This document shows, piece by piece, positions 21,610-31,068 of a stretch of DNA of 38,306 bases. Both the position numbers and the translations under genes were made by a program. Under the pieces are notes generated by a model, which saw only the letters and a list, made by a program, of their open reading frames with translations, was not told the origin of the DNA and made no database searches. Each line of letters starts with the position of its first letter. Position 1 is the stretch's first letter. Where the stretch lies: NCBI GenBank assembly GCA_902781545.1, contig CACZJR010000037.1:1-38306 (forward strand), in the 5' to 3' direction. The stretch comes from an uncultured Spirochaetales bacterium (lineage in GTDB: Bacteria > Spirochaetota > Spirochaetia > Sphaerochaetales > Sphaerochaetaceae).

Positions 21610-24135
21610 ATGAGAAACAAGATTGCTGTTATATCTGTTCTTCTGATTGCCATGATGCTCTTGCCGGTGTACGTTTTCTCGGCGGATGTGCCGGAGGCGT
21701 TCTTCGTCACGGCAGATAATGTGGATCCGCTTTATGCCACTCCGGTCATAGACAGGGAGGAGGATGTTGAGACTCCGATCAAAGGTCATGTTGTTGTAGG
21801 ACATTTCGAGGAGACCTCCGGAAGCAAGTTCACGTTCTTCTTTCCGTCTAAGGAATACGGGCAGGACAGCCAGTACCACTGGGAGGGACGTTTCTATCAC
21901 AGTGTCTATCCGGGAACCAACGGTGATGTCTATGAGAGGAACATCATCATGAATGCCCTTTGCGGAGCCTATTCCGTTGCAGATGCCACCCCTCAGGAAG
22001 GGGGATACAGGAGCTCCGCAGCCGCAGCCAAGTTCTCAAGGATCTGCGCAGCAAAATACTATGGATATGACAAGCACATTTACGGTTACGTATACGGAGG
22101 AAGCGGTGGCGGATTTGTCACCACTGGATGTATTGAGGGAACTGAGGGTGTTTATGACGGTGCGGTCCCGTATGTCGTCTCGACAAAGACCGGTCTTCCT
22201 TACAACCAGTGCTCACGTGTGTTCGCACGTGTGATCTTCAAGGACAAGGCGCCTCAGATAGCCGAGGCCCTGGAGGTGGGAGGAAGCGGAGACCCGTATT
22301 CCTGTCTGACGGAGGGGGAGGCAGACTTGTTCAGGATGCTCACTGACTACGGTGTTCCCCTTGAGGTGTGGAGGAACTACGGCAGGTTCCTTGAGATAAC
22401 CCCATCGACCTATGTGGATACCAAGGGCACGGCAGCAGCAGGGATTCCTGAATCAGGTCTCATGGAGATGTGCCGCTACGCCATCAAGAAGGACCAGACA
22501 TATTGGGATGAGTTCTGGACAGATCCGGTTTATCTCGGAGCTTCTGACTCTCCAGCAGCCAAGGTCCTGCAGTCATATCTGCATACAGAGGATTGCGTGA
22601 TCCAGAAGATTGTCCCGAACGCCAAGGGCCAGCCGGGACAGCTCAGGCTGGACAAGGTTCCCTCCGATCCAACAGGAGTGGGGCTCAGGTACGAGCTCTA
22701 TACTGCAGACGGAAGGCTCATCGGTGACATCGATGGCACAATCAATGCGAAGAAGAAGGCATTTGACATCAATCTTGACTACTCGGGTGATATTTTCCCT
22801 TACCGCGGGACACATGAGGATGTCTGGTCAAAGATACAGGAGGGGATGATCATCAGGGCAAGCAACAGGAAGAACCTTGCCATGGTATCTGTATTCATGT
22901 ATCACCTGCCTGTGGATGAGAACGTGAACCTGGACAAGAACGCCTATCATGAGGTCCAGTTCCTCAATCCCGACGGTTCCCTTCCCGCAAGCTTCAGGCC
23001 CTCGAACAGGGACTGGATGAGCGAGAACACCCAGGGGCATCAGCCTGCTGACGGTGATATCGGGTCGGAGAAGATCATCCTTGTCGGTTGTATGTCCGAC
23101 ATGGAGGCCTATATGGGAAGCGCCTATTACGACCTCCAGCTCCAGGATGCACTTGGCCCTGACTACGGCGACCATGTCCGTATCTGGTGGTTTGACAATG
23201 CGGATCACATGGACAGTGCCCTGTCAACCAGCCCTCAGTATTTCATAGCCTACAGCGGCGGTCTGATCGAGGCGATGAACGAGGTGGCGGCCTGGGTCGA
23301 GGATGGTGTTGCGCCATCTGTTTCCACAAAATACTCAATAGATGGCGGTCAGGTTGTACTCGCTGATGGAAACGCACTTGAGCGTGGGGGCATACAGCCT
23401 ACGGTTGATGTCATGACGGCCAATGGAAAGACCGAGAAAGTGACCGTCAACGCCGGAGAGAGCGTTGATTTCGAATCATCGTTCACGCTATCAGAGATGA
23501 CCGGCAATCTTTCTGCCGTTCGCTGGGATTTGGTTGGGCTCGGTGATTATGATGATGTGGAGATGACCGGACTCTCATCTAAGGTCTCCCATACCTACAT
23601 GGAGCCTGGAATCTATATGGCCGCTGTCAAGATAGACAGCCAGAGCGACAAGCTCAAGGGAAGCCAGTACGGAATCTCCCAGAACTTCAGGAAGCTCAGG
23701 GTTGTGGTCGAGCCCTCCATAAAGACAGAGCAGGCAGGCGGAAAGACCAGGATCACCTTCTACGGAAACGACCTGAATGATCAGACCTACGGGCAGATTT
23801 ACGGCACAAAACGCTATTATCCCGTGTCCTGGAGCGCAGGAGACATGAGCGGTGAGTTCACTGCAGAAGGCGGCATCTACACCTCAGAGTGCGAGGCTTA
23901 CGGAGAAGGGTCTGTCACCTGTGACGTGAGAGTCTGGACTGGTTATAAATGGGAGGACTCAAAGCAGGAGAGCTTCAGTGTCAGATTCCCTGAGGCTCCT
24001 GCCGCATCTGAACCGGACGTATCTCCCGTTACAGAGGCTTCTAACGGCGGAATTCCTTCTTGGGTATGGATTTGCATTGCAGTTGCAGCAGTAGCCGCGG
24101 TGGTGATTGTCCTTGCAAGGAAAAAGAAGAAGTGA
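21610..24135 (+). CDS. Membrane-anchored esterase-like protein with PKD domain
   Basis: An 841-residue exported protein. An N-terminal signal segment (residues 1-24, MRNKIAVISVLLIAMMLLPV) leads into a large alpha/beta-hydrolase-like domain: YVYGGSGGGFVTT gives a GxSxG-type nucleophile at S165, and WWFDNADHMDS near residue 535 offers the histidine. The layout resembles tannase/feruloyl-esterase-like proteins, but I see no certain family match. A PKD-like domain follows at about 617-690 (VNAGESVDFESSF, WDLVGLGDYDDVE, VSHTYMEPGIYMAAV). It ends with a PSWVWICIAVAAVAAVVIVL helix and an RKKKK anchor, so the enzyme faces outside. Likely cleaves ester groups from a polymeric or conjugated substrate imported by the downstream ABC system. 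Confidence 0.75.
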   Translation: MRNKIAVISVLLIAMMLLPVYVFSADVPEAFFVTADNVDPLYATPVIDREEDVETPIKGHVVVGHFEETSGSKFTFFFPSKEYGQDSQYHWEGRFYHSVYPGTNGDVYERNIIMNALCGAYSVADATPQEGGYRSSAAAAKFSRICAAKYYGYDKHIYGYVYGGSGGGFVTTGCIEGTEGVYDGAVPYVVSTKTGLPYNQCSRVFARVIFKDKAPQIAEALEVGGSGDPYSCLTEGEADLFRMLTDYGVPLEVWRNYGRFLEITPSTYVDTKGTAAAGIPESGLMEMCRYAIKKDQTYWDEFWTDPVYLGASDSPAAKVLQSYLHTEDCVIQKIVPNAKGQPGQLRLDKVPSDPTGVGLRYELYTADGRLIGDIDGTINAKKKAFDINLDYSGDIFPYRGTHEDVWSKIQEGMIIRASNRKNLAMVSVFMYHLPVDENVNLDKNAYHEVQFLNPDGSLPASFRPSNRDWMSENTQGHQPADGDIGSEKIILVGCMSDMEAYMGSAYYDLQLQDALGPDYGDHVRIWWFDNADHMDSALSTSPQYFIAYSGGLIEAMNEVAAWVEDGVAPSVSTKYSIDGGQVVLADGNALERGGIQPTVDVMTANGKTEKVTVNAGESVDFESSFTLSEMTGNLSAVRWDLVGLGDYDDVEMTGLSSKVSHTYMEPGIYMAAVKIDSQSDKLKGSQYGISQNFRKLRVVVEPSIKTEQAGGKTRITFYGNDLNDQTYGQIYGTKRYYPVSWSAGDMSGEFTAEGGIYTSECEAYGEGSVTCDVRVWTGYKWEDSKQESFSVRFPEAPAASEPDVSPVTEASNGGIPSWVWICIAVAAVAAVVIVLARKKKK

Positions 24136-24179
24136 CCTTTTCTGACACAGGGAAAAACAGGTCAATATTTTAACAGTAT

Positions 24180-24215
24180 GGTCATAAAACTGAAAACACC
24201 CTCGGTTTTATGACC
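24180..24215 (+). promoter_or_regulatory. Perfect 11-bp hairpin before the catabolic run
   Basis: GGTCATAAAAC (24180-24190) pairs perfectly with GTTTTATGACC (24205-24215) around a 14-base loop and is followed by TTACTCTTTTTT. It fits a Rho-independent terminator for the esterase gene, yet the next gene's ribosome binding site begins only 15 bases later, so it could also act as an attenuator or mRNA processing barrier within one transcript. Confidence 0.65.
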
Positions 24216-24242
24216 TTACTCTTTTTTACAAGGAGTATTGGG

Positions 24243-25313
24243 ATGAGCCAGATCAGATTAGCTGTTGTCACTGCAAAGACCAGTGACAAGGAGAGGGAGA
24301 TCCTCAATTCATTGATCGGAGAGGAAAGGATCAAGTATTTTGAGCCGTTCTCCTTCAAGGAGATGCAGATGATGGCTGCCGCCGGAAAGACCCGTGAGGA
24401 GATAATCCAGGCGATGAAGGAGCATAAGGCCAAGATCCGTGAATTCGTCAGGGAGAACAATCCTGATGTCGCGATTCTAGGACATGATATCGATGACAGC
24501 ATCCTTGCCGGTGACGGAATGAGGTGGATCCATTGCACTCATGCCGGCGTTGAGAAAAGCGCCACCCAGGCAGTCTTTGACAGGGGAATCATTGTCACCA
24601 GCTCCGCCGGAAGAAATGCGGCAAGCCTTGCAGAGCATGCGATAATGTTCATCCTTGCTCTCACCTATGACACAAACCATATCAGGGATACACAGAAAGC
24701 CCATAAGTTCGGACTTGGTGCAGGATATTCCAGACACACGGCCCTCTGCGGAAAGACAGTGGGAATCATCGGCTGCGGACATAACGGGACCGAGATCGCG
24801 AAGAGGCTCAAGGCATTCGAAGTCAGAGTCATAGGTTATGACAGACATCCCAGGGAAGATGAGAGCTTCGAGAGGATTGTCGAGGCCAATGACGAGAACC
24901 TCAGGATGGTTGCAAGGGAAAGCGATTTCCTTGTTCTGACAGTCTCACTGAACAATGCGACGTTCCACATGGTCGATGAGCAGCTTCTGTCCGTGATGAA
25001 GCCGTCATCATACCTGATCAACATCGCCCGCGGCGGTCTTGTGGATGAGAAGGCCCTTATAAAGGCCCTTGAGAACCATGTCATTGCCGGTGCCGGCCTT
25101 GATACGTTCGAGACCGAGCCGCTCTCAGCCGACAGCCCTCTCTGGGATATGCCGGAGGTGATATGCACGCCGCATACGACACCTGCTGTCCAGGATATGG
25201 AAGAAAGGCAGTGGGAATACGTCTACAGAAACATAAAGGCTTATCTGGAAGACGGGGAATTCGAGAACAGGCTCAGACCTGAGGACATGTTTACTAAGAG
25301 AAAGGAGAACTAA
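24243..25313 (+). CDS. D-2-hydroxyacid dehydrogenase (phosphoglycerate-dehydrogenase-like)
   Basis: A 356-residue NAD-dependent enzyme. KTVGIIGCGHNGTEIAKRLK (171-190) is the NAD-binding motif; catalytic residues are the arginine of LINIARGGLVDE, the glutamate of LDTFETEPL and the histidine of CTPHTTPA. The N-terminal domain has a longer than usual insert (residues 30-75). AAGGAG lies seven bases before ATG 24243; the frame extends upstream to 24210 but that would start inside the hairpin. The stop is followed after one base by the GarR-like gene, so both act together, probably in converting 2-hydroxy/2-oxo acids released from the imported substrate. Confidence 0.9.
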   Translation: MSQIRLAVVTAKTSDKEREILNSLIGEERIKYFEPFSFKEMQMMAAAGKTREEIIQAMKEHKAKIREFVRENNPDVAILGHDIDDSILAGDGMRWIHCTHAGVEKSATQAVFDRGIIVTSSAGRNAASLAEHAIMFILALTYDTNHIRDTQKAHKFGLGAGYSRHTALCGKTVGIIGCGHNGTEIAKRLKAFEVRVIGYDRHPREDESFERIVEANDENLRMVARESDFLVLTVSLNNATFHMVDEQLLSVMKPSSYLINIARGGLVDEKALIKALENHVIAGAGLDTFETEPLSADSPLWDMPEVICTPHTTPAVQDMEERQWEYVYRNIKAYLEDGEFENRLRPEDMFTKRKEN

Positions 25314-25314
25314 G

Positions 25315-26196
25315 ATGAGAATCGGATTCATTGGAATGGGAATAATGGGCAAGCCGATGGCCTGCAATCTCGTGAAGGCAGGATATGAGGTCCTGGTCTC
25401 GAACAGGCACATGGAGGCATGTGACGGACCCGTTAAAGCAGGTGCGAAAGCCGCCACATACAAGGAGATCGCACAGACCTGTGACATTGTCATGACAATG
25501 CTTCCTGACTCTCCTCAGGTGAAGGACGTGATGCTCGGAAGCGGAGAGGTCGCAGCCAACATGCATGCCGGACAGGTCTTCATTGATTGCTCATCAATCA
25601 GTCCTGTCGCAAGCAAGGAGATTGCAAAGGCCCTGGAGGAGAAAGGGGTGGACATGCTCGATGCCCCGGTTTCCGGCGGAGAGCCAAAGGCCATTGACGG
25701 CACACTCAGCTTCATGGTCGGAGGAAGGCAGGACCTGTTCGAGAAGTACAAGCCTGTTCTTTCCGCGATGGGTGCCTCAGTGGTCCGCTGCGGAGATGTC
25801 GGTGCAGGAAATACGACAAAACTTGCAAATCAGGTCATAGTTGCCGCCAATATCGCAGCTGTGGCAGAGGGTTTCATGCTTGCCAAGAAGGCAGGTGTTG
25901 ATCCCGAGATGGTGTTCAACGCAATCCGCGGCGGACTTGCAGGAAGCACAGTCATGGACGCCAAGGGGCCGATGATGATCGCCAACAACACAAAGCCCGG
26001 CTTCAAGATCGCCCTTCACATAAAGGACCTGAAGAACGCCCTTGAGACAGCACATGAGGTGGGAAGCCCGCTTCCGATCACCGTCCAGACAATGGAGATG
26101 ATGCAGACCCTGAAGGCAGACGGTCTCGGACAGTGTGACCACAGTGCTCTTGCCAAATACTATGAGAAAGTCGGTTCGGCCACCATCTACGACTGA
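25315..26196 (+). CDS. garR: Tartronate-semialdehyde (2-hydroxy-3-oxopropionate) reductase-like
   Basis: A 293-residue beta-hydroxyacid dehydrogenase. GFIGMGIMGKPMACNLVKAG is the N-terminal NAD(P) fold, FIDCSSISPVASKEIAKALE and DAPVSGGEPKAIDGTLSFMV are the conserved substrate-binding segments, and GAGNTTKLANQVIVAANIAA carries the catalytic lysine. Overall this is a full-length GarR/GlxR type, which reduces tartronate semialdehyde to D-glycerate in glucarate and glyoxylate/allantoin catabolism. The symbol is by similarity; related 3-hydroxyisobutyrate dehydrogenases cannot be excluded. It follows the previous dehydrogenase by one base. Confidence 0.85.
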   Translation: MRIGFIGMGIMGKPMACNLVKAGYEVLVSNRHMEACDGPVKAGAKAATYKEIAQTCDIVMTMLPDSPQVKDVMLGSGEVAANMHAGQVFIDCSSISPVASKEIAKALEEKGVDMLDAPVSGGEPKAIDGTLSFMVGGRQDLFEKYKPVLSAMGASVVRCGDVGAGNTTKLANQVIVAANIAAVAEGFMLAKKAGVDPEMVFNAIRGGLAGSTVMDAKGPMMIANNTKPGFKIALHIKDLKNALETAHEVGSPLPITVQTMEMMQTLKADGLGQCDHSALAKYYEKVGSATIYD

Positions 26197-26211
26197 AGCG
26201 GAGGAACTGCA

Positions 26212-28176
26212 ATGGCCCAGTGGTGGAAGAATTATCCATGGAGAGTCATCCAGACGAATATGAGGGAAGTCGATGTGGAGGGGCTCGATGCCGAGCGCTT
26301 TGTCGAGGATCTGAAGTCCTTCCATGCGAATACCGTCATGGTCAGCTTCGGCGGCACCATGGCCAATTATCATTCCGATGTAGAGGATCATTATATCAAT
26401 CCCCGCATCACTGCTGAGACAGATGCGGAGCTGAAGAGACTGGTCGAGCTCTGTCATGAGGCGGGGATCAAGGTCATTGCCAGGACGGATTTCTCCAAGA
26501 TGCATGCCTCTGTGCTTGAGAGACACCCTGACTGGGCATACCGGGAGGGTGATGATCTTGAAGTGCTGGACAGTAACGGATATGTGAGCACATGCCAGAG
26601 CGGAGGCTTCCAGAAGGCTTTCATGGACAAGGTCATCACGGAGATAATCGAACGCTTTAAGGTTGACGGCATCTACTGCAACATGGGCGGCTTCATGATT
26701 GTGGACTACAACGTGAAGCTCCACGGCCCGTGCCAGTGCGACAACTGCAGGCAGGCTTTCAAGGCTCAGTTCAATATGGAACTGCCCAAGAAGGATGTGC
26801 CATTCGCAAACATGGCTGATCCCGCAGTCCAGGCCTATCAGAAGTTCAAGGGGATGGTGACGGCCGCCCAGAAGAGAAGGGTAGCCCAGCTGATAAAGAA
26901 GGTGAGTCCGGATGTCGCCTATTGCTCGGTGGACTATGTGAGACAGGAGTCCAACACTGAGATCGGAAGAGCACTGCCTCACTGGCAGTACAGCGCCGCA
27001 AGCAATACAAGGGCCATAATCGGCTGTGGGACTGATGCGGATAACGCCGATGTGGACATGATGGGTTTCAGTGCCCGCGAGGCCTCTGTTTCCCCGGCTC
27101 TTCAGGAGTACAGGCTTTGGCAGGCCCTGTCGAACTTCGGAGGGCTTGATTACTTCATCATGGGGCGCCTTGACAACAAGAAGGACACCAGCTCATATGG
27201 CAGGGTCCGCAAGGTGTTCTCCTATGCTGCCAGGAACGAGAGGCTTCTCCTTGATTCCCGAAGTGATGCAAAGGTCCTTCTTGTGAGAGACAGCTATCAG
27301 ATCCCGAATCCCGAGGAGCGCGGATGGGTCAGGTTCCTCACAGAATCTCATATCCCGTTTGATGAGACGCTCACAGCCTCACTTGGAGGCAGGATCAAGG
27401 AAGGCTATTGCCTTATTATCCTTCCGGAGAAGCCCAGGCTCTCTGCAGAGATTTGCAGTGCCTTGGCTGAATTTGTTTCCGGAGGAGGGAATATCGTGGC
27501 AACCGGAAAGGCTTCTCCTGCACTGTCAGTTCTTGGAGTCCAGCCGGGGAAGCCTGTTTCATCAGAGGGCGCATACATTGAGCTCTCAGATACTGACAGG
27601 GATGTCCTTTCTGAGCTCTCATGCCGCGGGCCTGTTCCGATGGGCAAGGGCTACATAAGTTACACAAGGCTCACCGCAAGGGAGCTTTGCCGCATAATGC
27701 CTCCCCAGTGCTTCGGACCTCCGGAGGTCTGTTTCTGCAATGAGGAGCCCACCGGGCTGTATGGTCTGCTTATAAATGATCATGGCAGGGGAAAGGCCGT
27801 CTACATGCCGTGGAATCCGGGAAGCCTTTACTACAATGAGGGCTATGACATATGGATGGAGTTTGTCAGCAGCGTGCTTCTTGACGTGATAGGTGTCAGC
27901 CAGGTCTCAAGGACCCTGAGTCCAATGGTGGAGGTCACCGTCGGAAGAGCTGGAGACAGCACTGTGGTGCATCTGGTGAACGGGACGGGCCATTTCGGAA
28001 CAAGCTTCTTTGATCCCGTGCCGGTGGATGCAGAGTTTGAGATCCCGTGGAATAAGGAGAGCGCAAGCATAGAAAACCTTGATGCGGCAGGAGATGTCGA
28101 GTCCTGCATCAGGGATGGCAGGTTGAGGGTCCGAATCCCTGAGCTTAGTTTCCATGCGTGCATCGTGATCTCATAA
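26212..28176 (+). CDS. Putative glycoside hydrolase (GHL6-type)
   Basis: A 654-residue cytoplasmic protein. The first 380 residues look like a TIM barrel: RVIQTNMREVDVEGLDAERF, GIKVIARTDFSKMHASVLER, a VDGIYCNMGGFMIVDYN strand and the CQCDNCRQAF cluster (174-183) typical of hypothetical glycosyl hydrolase 6 (PF14871) and related beta-galactosidase-like barrels. Residues about 385-560 resemble a flavodoxin-like trimerisation domain as in GH42-type enzymes (LVRDSYQIPNPEERGWVRFL), followed by a beta-sandwich. No catalytic pair can be named with confidence. GGAGGA precedes the ATG. It lies between the dehydrogenases and the ABC importer, so it probably cleaves the imported glycoside. Confidence 0.8.
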   Translation: MAQWWKNYPWRVIQTNMREVDVEGLDAERFVEDLKSFHANTVMVSFGGTMANYHSDVEDHYINPRITAETDAELKRLVELCHEAGIKVIARTDFSKMHASVLERHPDWAYREGDDLEVLDSNGYVSTCQSGGFQKAFMDKVITEIIERFKVDGIYCNMGGFMIVDYNVKLHGPCQCDNCRQAFKAQFNMELPKKDVPFANMADPAVQAYQKFKGMVTAAQKRRVAQLIKKVSPDVAYCSVDYVRQESNTEIGRALPHWQYSAASNTRAIIGCGTDADNADVDMMGFSAREASVSPALQEYRLWQALSNFGGLDYFIMGRLDNKKDTSSYGRVRKVFSYAARNERLLLDSRSDAKVLLVRDSYQIPNPEERGWVRFLTESHIPFDETLTASLGGRIKEGYCLIILPEKPRLSAEICSALAEFVSGGGNIVATGKASPALSVLGVQPGKPVSSEGAYIELSDTDRDVLSELSCRGPVPMGKGYISYTRLTARELCRIMPPQCFGPPEVCFCNEEPTGLYGLLINDHGRGKAVYMPWNPGSLYYNEGYDIWMEFVSSVLLDVIGVSQVSRTLSPMVEVTVGRAGDSTVVHLVNGTGHFGTSFFDPVPVDAEFEIPWNKESASIENLDAAGDVESCIRDGRLRVRIPELSFHACIVIS

Positions 28177-28259
28177 TTGAGTCAATTTCACGACATGTTG
28201 GTCAGGATATTGTAAAAGCGGTGCCATTTTAGGGCTAATAATCAACATAGAAGAAGGTG

Positions 28260-28282
28260 AATCGGAGTATTTCTTTCCGATT
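28260..28282 (+). promoter_or_regulatory. Small hairpin before the binding-protein gene
   Basis: AATCGGA (28260-28266) pairs with TCCGATT (28276-28282) over a 9-base loop, immediately before the purine-rich ribosome binding site of the binding-protein gene. It may stabilise the downstream mRNA, as often seen before abundant solute-binding proteins. The stem is short. Confidence 0.35.
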
Positions 28283-28302
28283 TAAAAAAGGGGGGGATTA
28301 GA

Positions 28303-30069
28303 ATGAAGAAAGCTGTATTCGCAGTTCTAATAGTACTGGCGATGGTCTGCCTGGTCTCATGTGGGGGCTCCGGCAAGAAGTCGGCGAAAGACACTTTGGA
28401 GATCACATGGTGGATTCCTAAGGCAGAGGATTCCACATATTACATGTCCTATGAGGAGAACCCTGGTGTCCGTCAGCTTGAGACCATGGAATTCAACAGC
28501 CACAAGGTCAACCTGAAGTTCACTGTTCCGATCTCCGGTTCTGAGAGAGACAACTTCAACACACTGATGATGACAGAGGACTACAAGATGATCTTCGACA
28601 TGAGCTTCTGCACATCTAGTCCGATGGAGCTTCTGGAAGACGGTGTGATCTGGGATCTCACTCCTTACATGGAAGAGTACATGCCGCATTACATGCAGAT
28701 CATCAGGTCCGATGCCTCCCTTGCCCCTTACGTCTACAACTCAGTGGACGGAGAGAAGAAGATCCTGTCCTTGTACTCCATCACGAACGAGACTTTGGGA
28801 AACTTCATGGGTCTGAACTACAGGCGTGACTGGGTTGCCAAGTACGGCACGAATCCCAAGACCGGCGCCAAGTTCACCTACGGATACACCGATCCCTCCG
28901 ATTACAACACCTACTATGACGATGTCGTGTTCCCAAGCGGCGGAAACGATCCGATCTACGTGAGCGACTGGGAGTGGATGTTCGGGATCTTCGAGAAGGC
29001 AATCGCTGACCTGGGAATCACCGACGGTTACTGCATCTCCCTCTATTACAAGGGCTTCTCCGAGGCCGGCGGAAACTTTGATTCGGCTTTCGGCGGCGGT
29101 ACTCCCATGTGGTTCAGGGACAAGAGCGGCAACGCAGAGTTCGGCGGAACCTCCGAGGCCCTGAAGACATATCTGCAGATGATGAACAGCTGGTATCAGA
29201 AGGGCTGGCTTGACAAGAACTTCGCCGAGCACACCGCTGACCAGATATACGCGATAGAGTCCGCAAAGATGAACAGCGGAAAAGTAGGCGCTTTTGTCGG
29301 CCGCAGGGGTAACTCCGGCGGACAGATGGACAACGGGGACAAGCTCACAGAGGGTATCATGGTCTATGGTGCACCTCCGGCAATCAACGATGTCTACGGC
29401 TCTGATGCCGTCAAGAACAAAGAGCCGTACTCACTTTACCAGTACTCACATCTCAGGGGAAATCTCTGCATCTCAAAGAAGGCCTCGGAGGAGGAGCTCA
29501 AGACCATCATGAGCATGCTGGACTATCTCTACACAGAGGAGGGCGGATGTATTCTCGCTTTCGGTCTAACCAAAGAGCAGAATGATATCCTCAAGGATCC
29601 GACATATGCCAAATACAACCTGACAGAAGGCGCTTACAACAAGGAAGTGCTTGCAGACGGAAGATTCGCCTATCACAGGGATGTGAAGCTGGTGGATGAC
29701 AACGATCTTGCCTCAGCAATGGCTGCTAAGAGACTGACAATCGGATATTACTCCCCGGGTTTCGTGCCTGCCCTGAATGAGAGCTACACAAAATGCGCCC
29801 TGTACAACATGGCCCAGTGGGACAAGTACTACAACACCGGTTACATCGACAAGGCCCTGCAGAACCAGTTCACTCCGGATGAGGCTGCCACATATTCCAA
29901 GGTCTATGCAAACGTGGACACATATATGGCCCAGAACGTCCCCAAGTTCATAACAGGAGCCCTGAATGTGAACGGCGCTGACTGGGATAACTACTGCAAG
30001 ATGCTCAACAAGTACTCACCTGATAAAGTCACCAAGATCTATCAGAGAATCTTTGAATCCGTCAAATAA
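28303..30069 (+). CDS. ABC transporter substrate-binding lipoprotein
   Basis: A 588-residue extracellular lipoprotein. The signal peptide MKKAVFAVLIVLAMVCLVSC ends in lipobox LVSC with C20 as the lipidated residue, then GGSGKKSAKDTLEITWWIPK. The length and place before LplB- and YtcP-type permeases fit the large LplA-type solute-binding proteins that deliver oligosaccharides or modified sugars. The ligand is not readable; aromatic-rich stretches (YYTDPSDYNTYYDDV-like) are consistent with carbohydrate stacking. A GGGGGG tract precedes the ATG. It is the first gene of the importer and is followed by both permeases. Confidence 0.92.
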   Translation: MKKAVFAVLIVLAMVCLVSCGGSGKKSAKDTLEITWWIPKAEDSTYYMSYEENPGVRQLETMEFNSHKVNLKFTVPISGSERDNFNTLMMTEDYKMIFDMSFCTSSPMELLEDGVIWDLTPYMEEYMPHYMQIIRSDASLAPYVYNSVDGEKKILSLYSITNETLGNFMGLNYRRDWVAKYGTNPKTGAKFTYGYTDPSDYNTYYDDVVFPSGGNDPIYVSDWEWMFGIFEKAIADLGITDGYCISLYYKGFSEAGGNFDSAFGGGTPMWFRDKSGNAEFGGTSEALKTYLQMMNSWYQKGWLDKNFAEHTADQIYAIESAKMNSGKVGAFVGRRGNSGGQMDNGDKLTEGIMVYGAPPAINDVYGSDAVKNKEPYSLYQYSHLRGNLCISKKASEEELKTIMSMLDYLYTEEGGCILAFGLTKEQNDILKDPTYAKYNLTEGAYNKEVLADGRFAYHRDVKLVDDNDLASAMAAKRLTIGYYSPGFVPALNESYTKCALYNMAQWDKYYNTGYIDKALQNQFTPDEAATYSKVYANVDTYMAQNVPKFITGALNVNGADWDNYCKMLNKYSPDKVTKIYQRIFESVK

Positions 30070-30098
30070 CGGCATTGCCGAAGGGGGAATAAAAGACA

Positions 30099-31058
30099 AT
30101 GTCAGTTTTCAAGCAGAAAAACAAGGAGAACGCTGTTGTCCTGAAGGAATACACATGGAAGTATGACTTCAAGCACAACTGGATGATCTATCTCCTGTTC
30201 ACTCCTGTACTGGTGTACTTCCTGATCTTCCACTATGCGCCGATGTTCGGACTGATCATGGCGTTCGAGAACTTCAAGCCGTCAAAGGGCTTCTTCGGAA
30301 GTCCCTGGGTCGGGCTTGCGAACTTCAGGGAACTCTTCACCGGAGACACATTCCTGAAGGTCCTGAGGAACACAACCGCTATGGCCGTGCTGAACCTGAC
30401 CGTCGGTTTCGCGGCTCCTGTTCTCTTTGCCCTGTTCCTCTCAGAGGTCAGGCTGAAGCATTTCAAGAGATCAGTGCAGATCATGAGCTACATGCCGTAC
30501 TTCGTGTCTGCCACGGTCGTGTGCTCGCTTGCCAGCGAGTTCCTCTCAAGCACGGGAGCTCTTACCATGGTCCTCTCCTGGTTCGGCTTTGACAAGCAGA
30601 ACTGGCTTGCAAACCCGAACATACCGGTATTCTGGCTTATAAACACGTTCCTGGGGGTCTGGCAAGGCATGGGATGGGGATCCATCATCTACATGGCGGC
30701 AATAGCCAATGTCAGCCATGACCTTCATGAGGCCGCCGCCATAGACGGTGCCAGCAGGTGGCAGAGGATGTGGAAGGTCACTTTCCCGACCATCCTGCCT
30801 CTTATTCTGGTCATGTTCATCATGAGGATCGGCCTTGTCTTCAGGACAGGATTCGACAAGATCCTCCTTTTGTATATGCCGATGACCTATGACACCGCCG
30901 ATGTCCTTTACACATACACATACAGAATGGCATTCGGTTCCCAGATCAACTACGGTGTGTCAACAGCATCAGGCCTTTTCCAGTCGGTGATAGGAACAGT
31001 GCTTCTTGTCATCTCCAACAAGATCAGCCGCAAGGCTGCAGGCTCAAGCCTTATCTGA
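30099..31058 (+). CDS. ABC transporter permease, LplB type
   Basis: A 319-residue inner-membrane protein with about six helices. HNWMIYLLFTPVLVYFLIFH and YAPMFGLIMAFENFKPSKGF are the LplB-type N-terminus, and EAAAIDGASRWQRMWKVTFP is the EAA loop that contacts the ATPase. It forms the channel with the next gene product. The start has AAGGGGG eleven bases upstream. No ATPase gene is present in the window; permeases of this type often share a housekeeping MsmX-like ATPase encoded elsewhere. Confidence 0.93.
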   Translation: MSVFKQKNKENAVVLKEYTWKYDFKHNWMIYLLFTPVLVYFLIFHYAPMFGLIMAFENFKPSKGFFGSPWVGLANFRELFTGDTFLKVLRNTTAMAVLNLTVGFAAPVLFALFLSEVRLKHFKRSVQIMSYMPYFVSATVVCSLASEFLSSTGALTMVLSWFGFDKQNWLANPNIPVFWLINTFLGVWQGMGWGSIIYMAAIANVSHDLHEAAAIDGASRWQRMWKVTFPTILPLILVMFIMRIGLVFRTGFDKILLLYMPMTYDTADVLYTYTYRMAFGSQINYGVSTASGLFQSVIGTVLLVISNKISRKAAGSSLI

Positions 31059-31068
31059 GGAGGGAATC

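Noticed and set aside
17274-25313. The two 2-hydroxyacid dehydrogenases as duplicates
   Set aside because: Their N-terminal domains differ in length and sequence; they share only the family motifs.
25777-26982. 401-codon open frame on the minus strand
   Set aside because: It lies antisense to the GarR-like and GHL6-type genes, which have clear motifs and ribosome binding sites; its translation shows no family pattern and is a by-product of codon bias.
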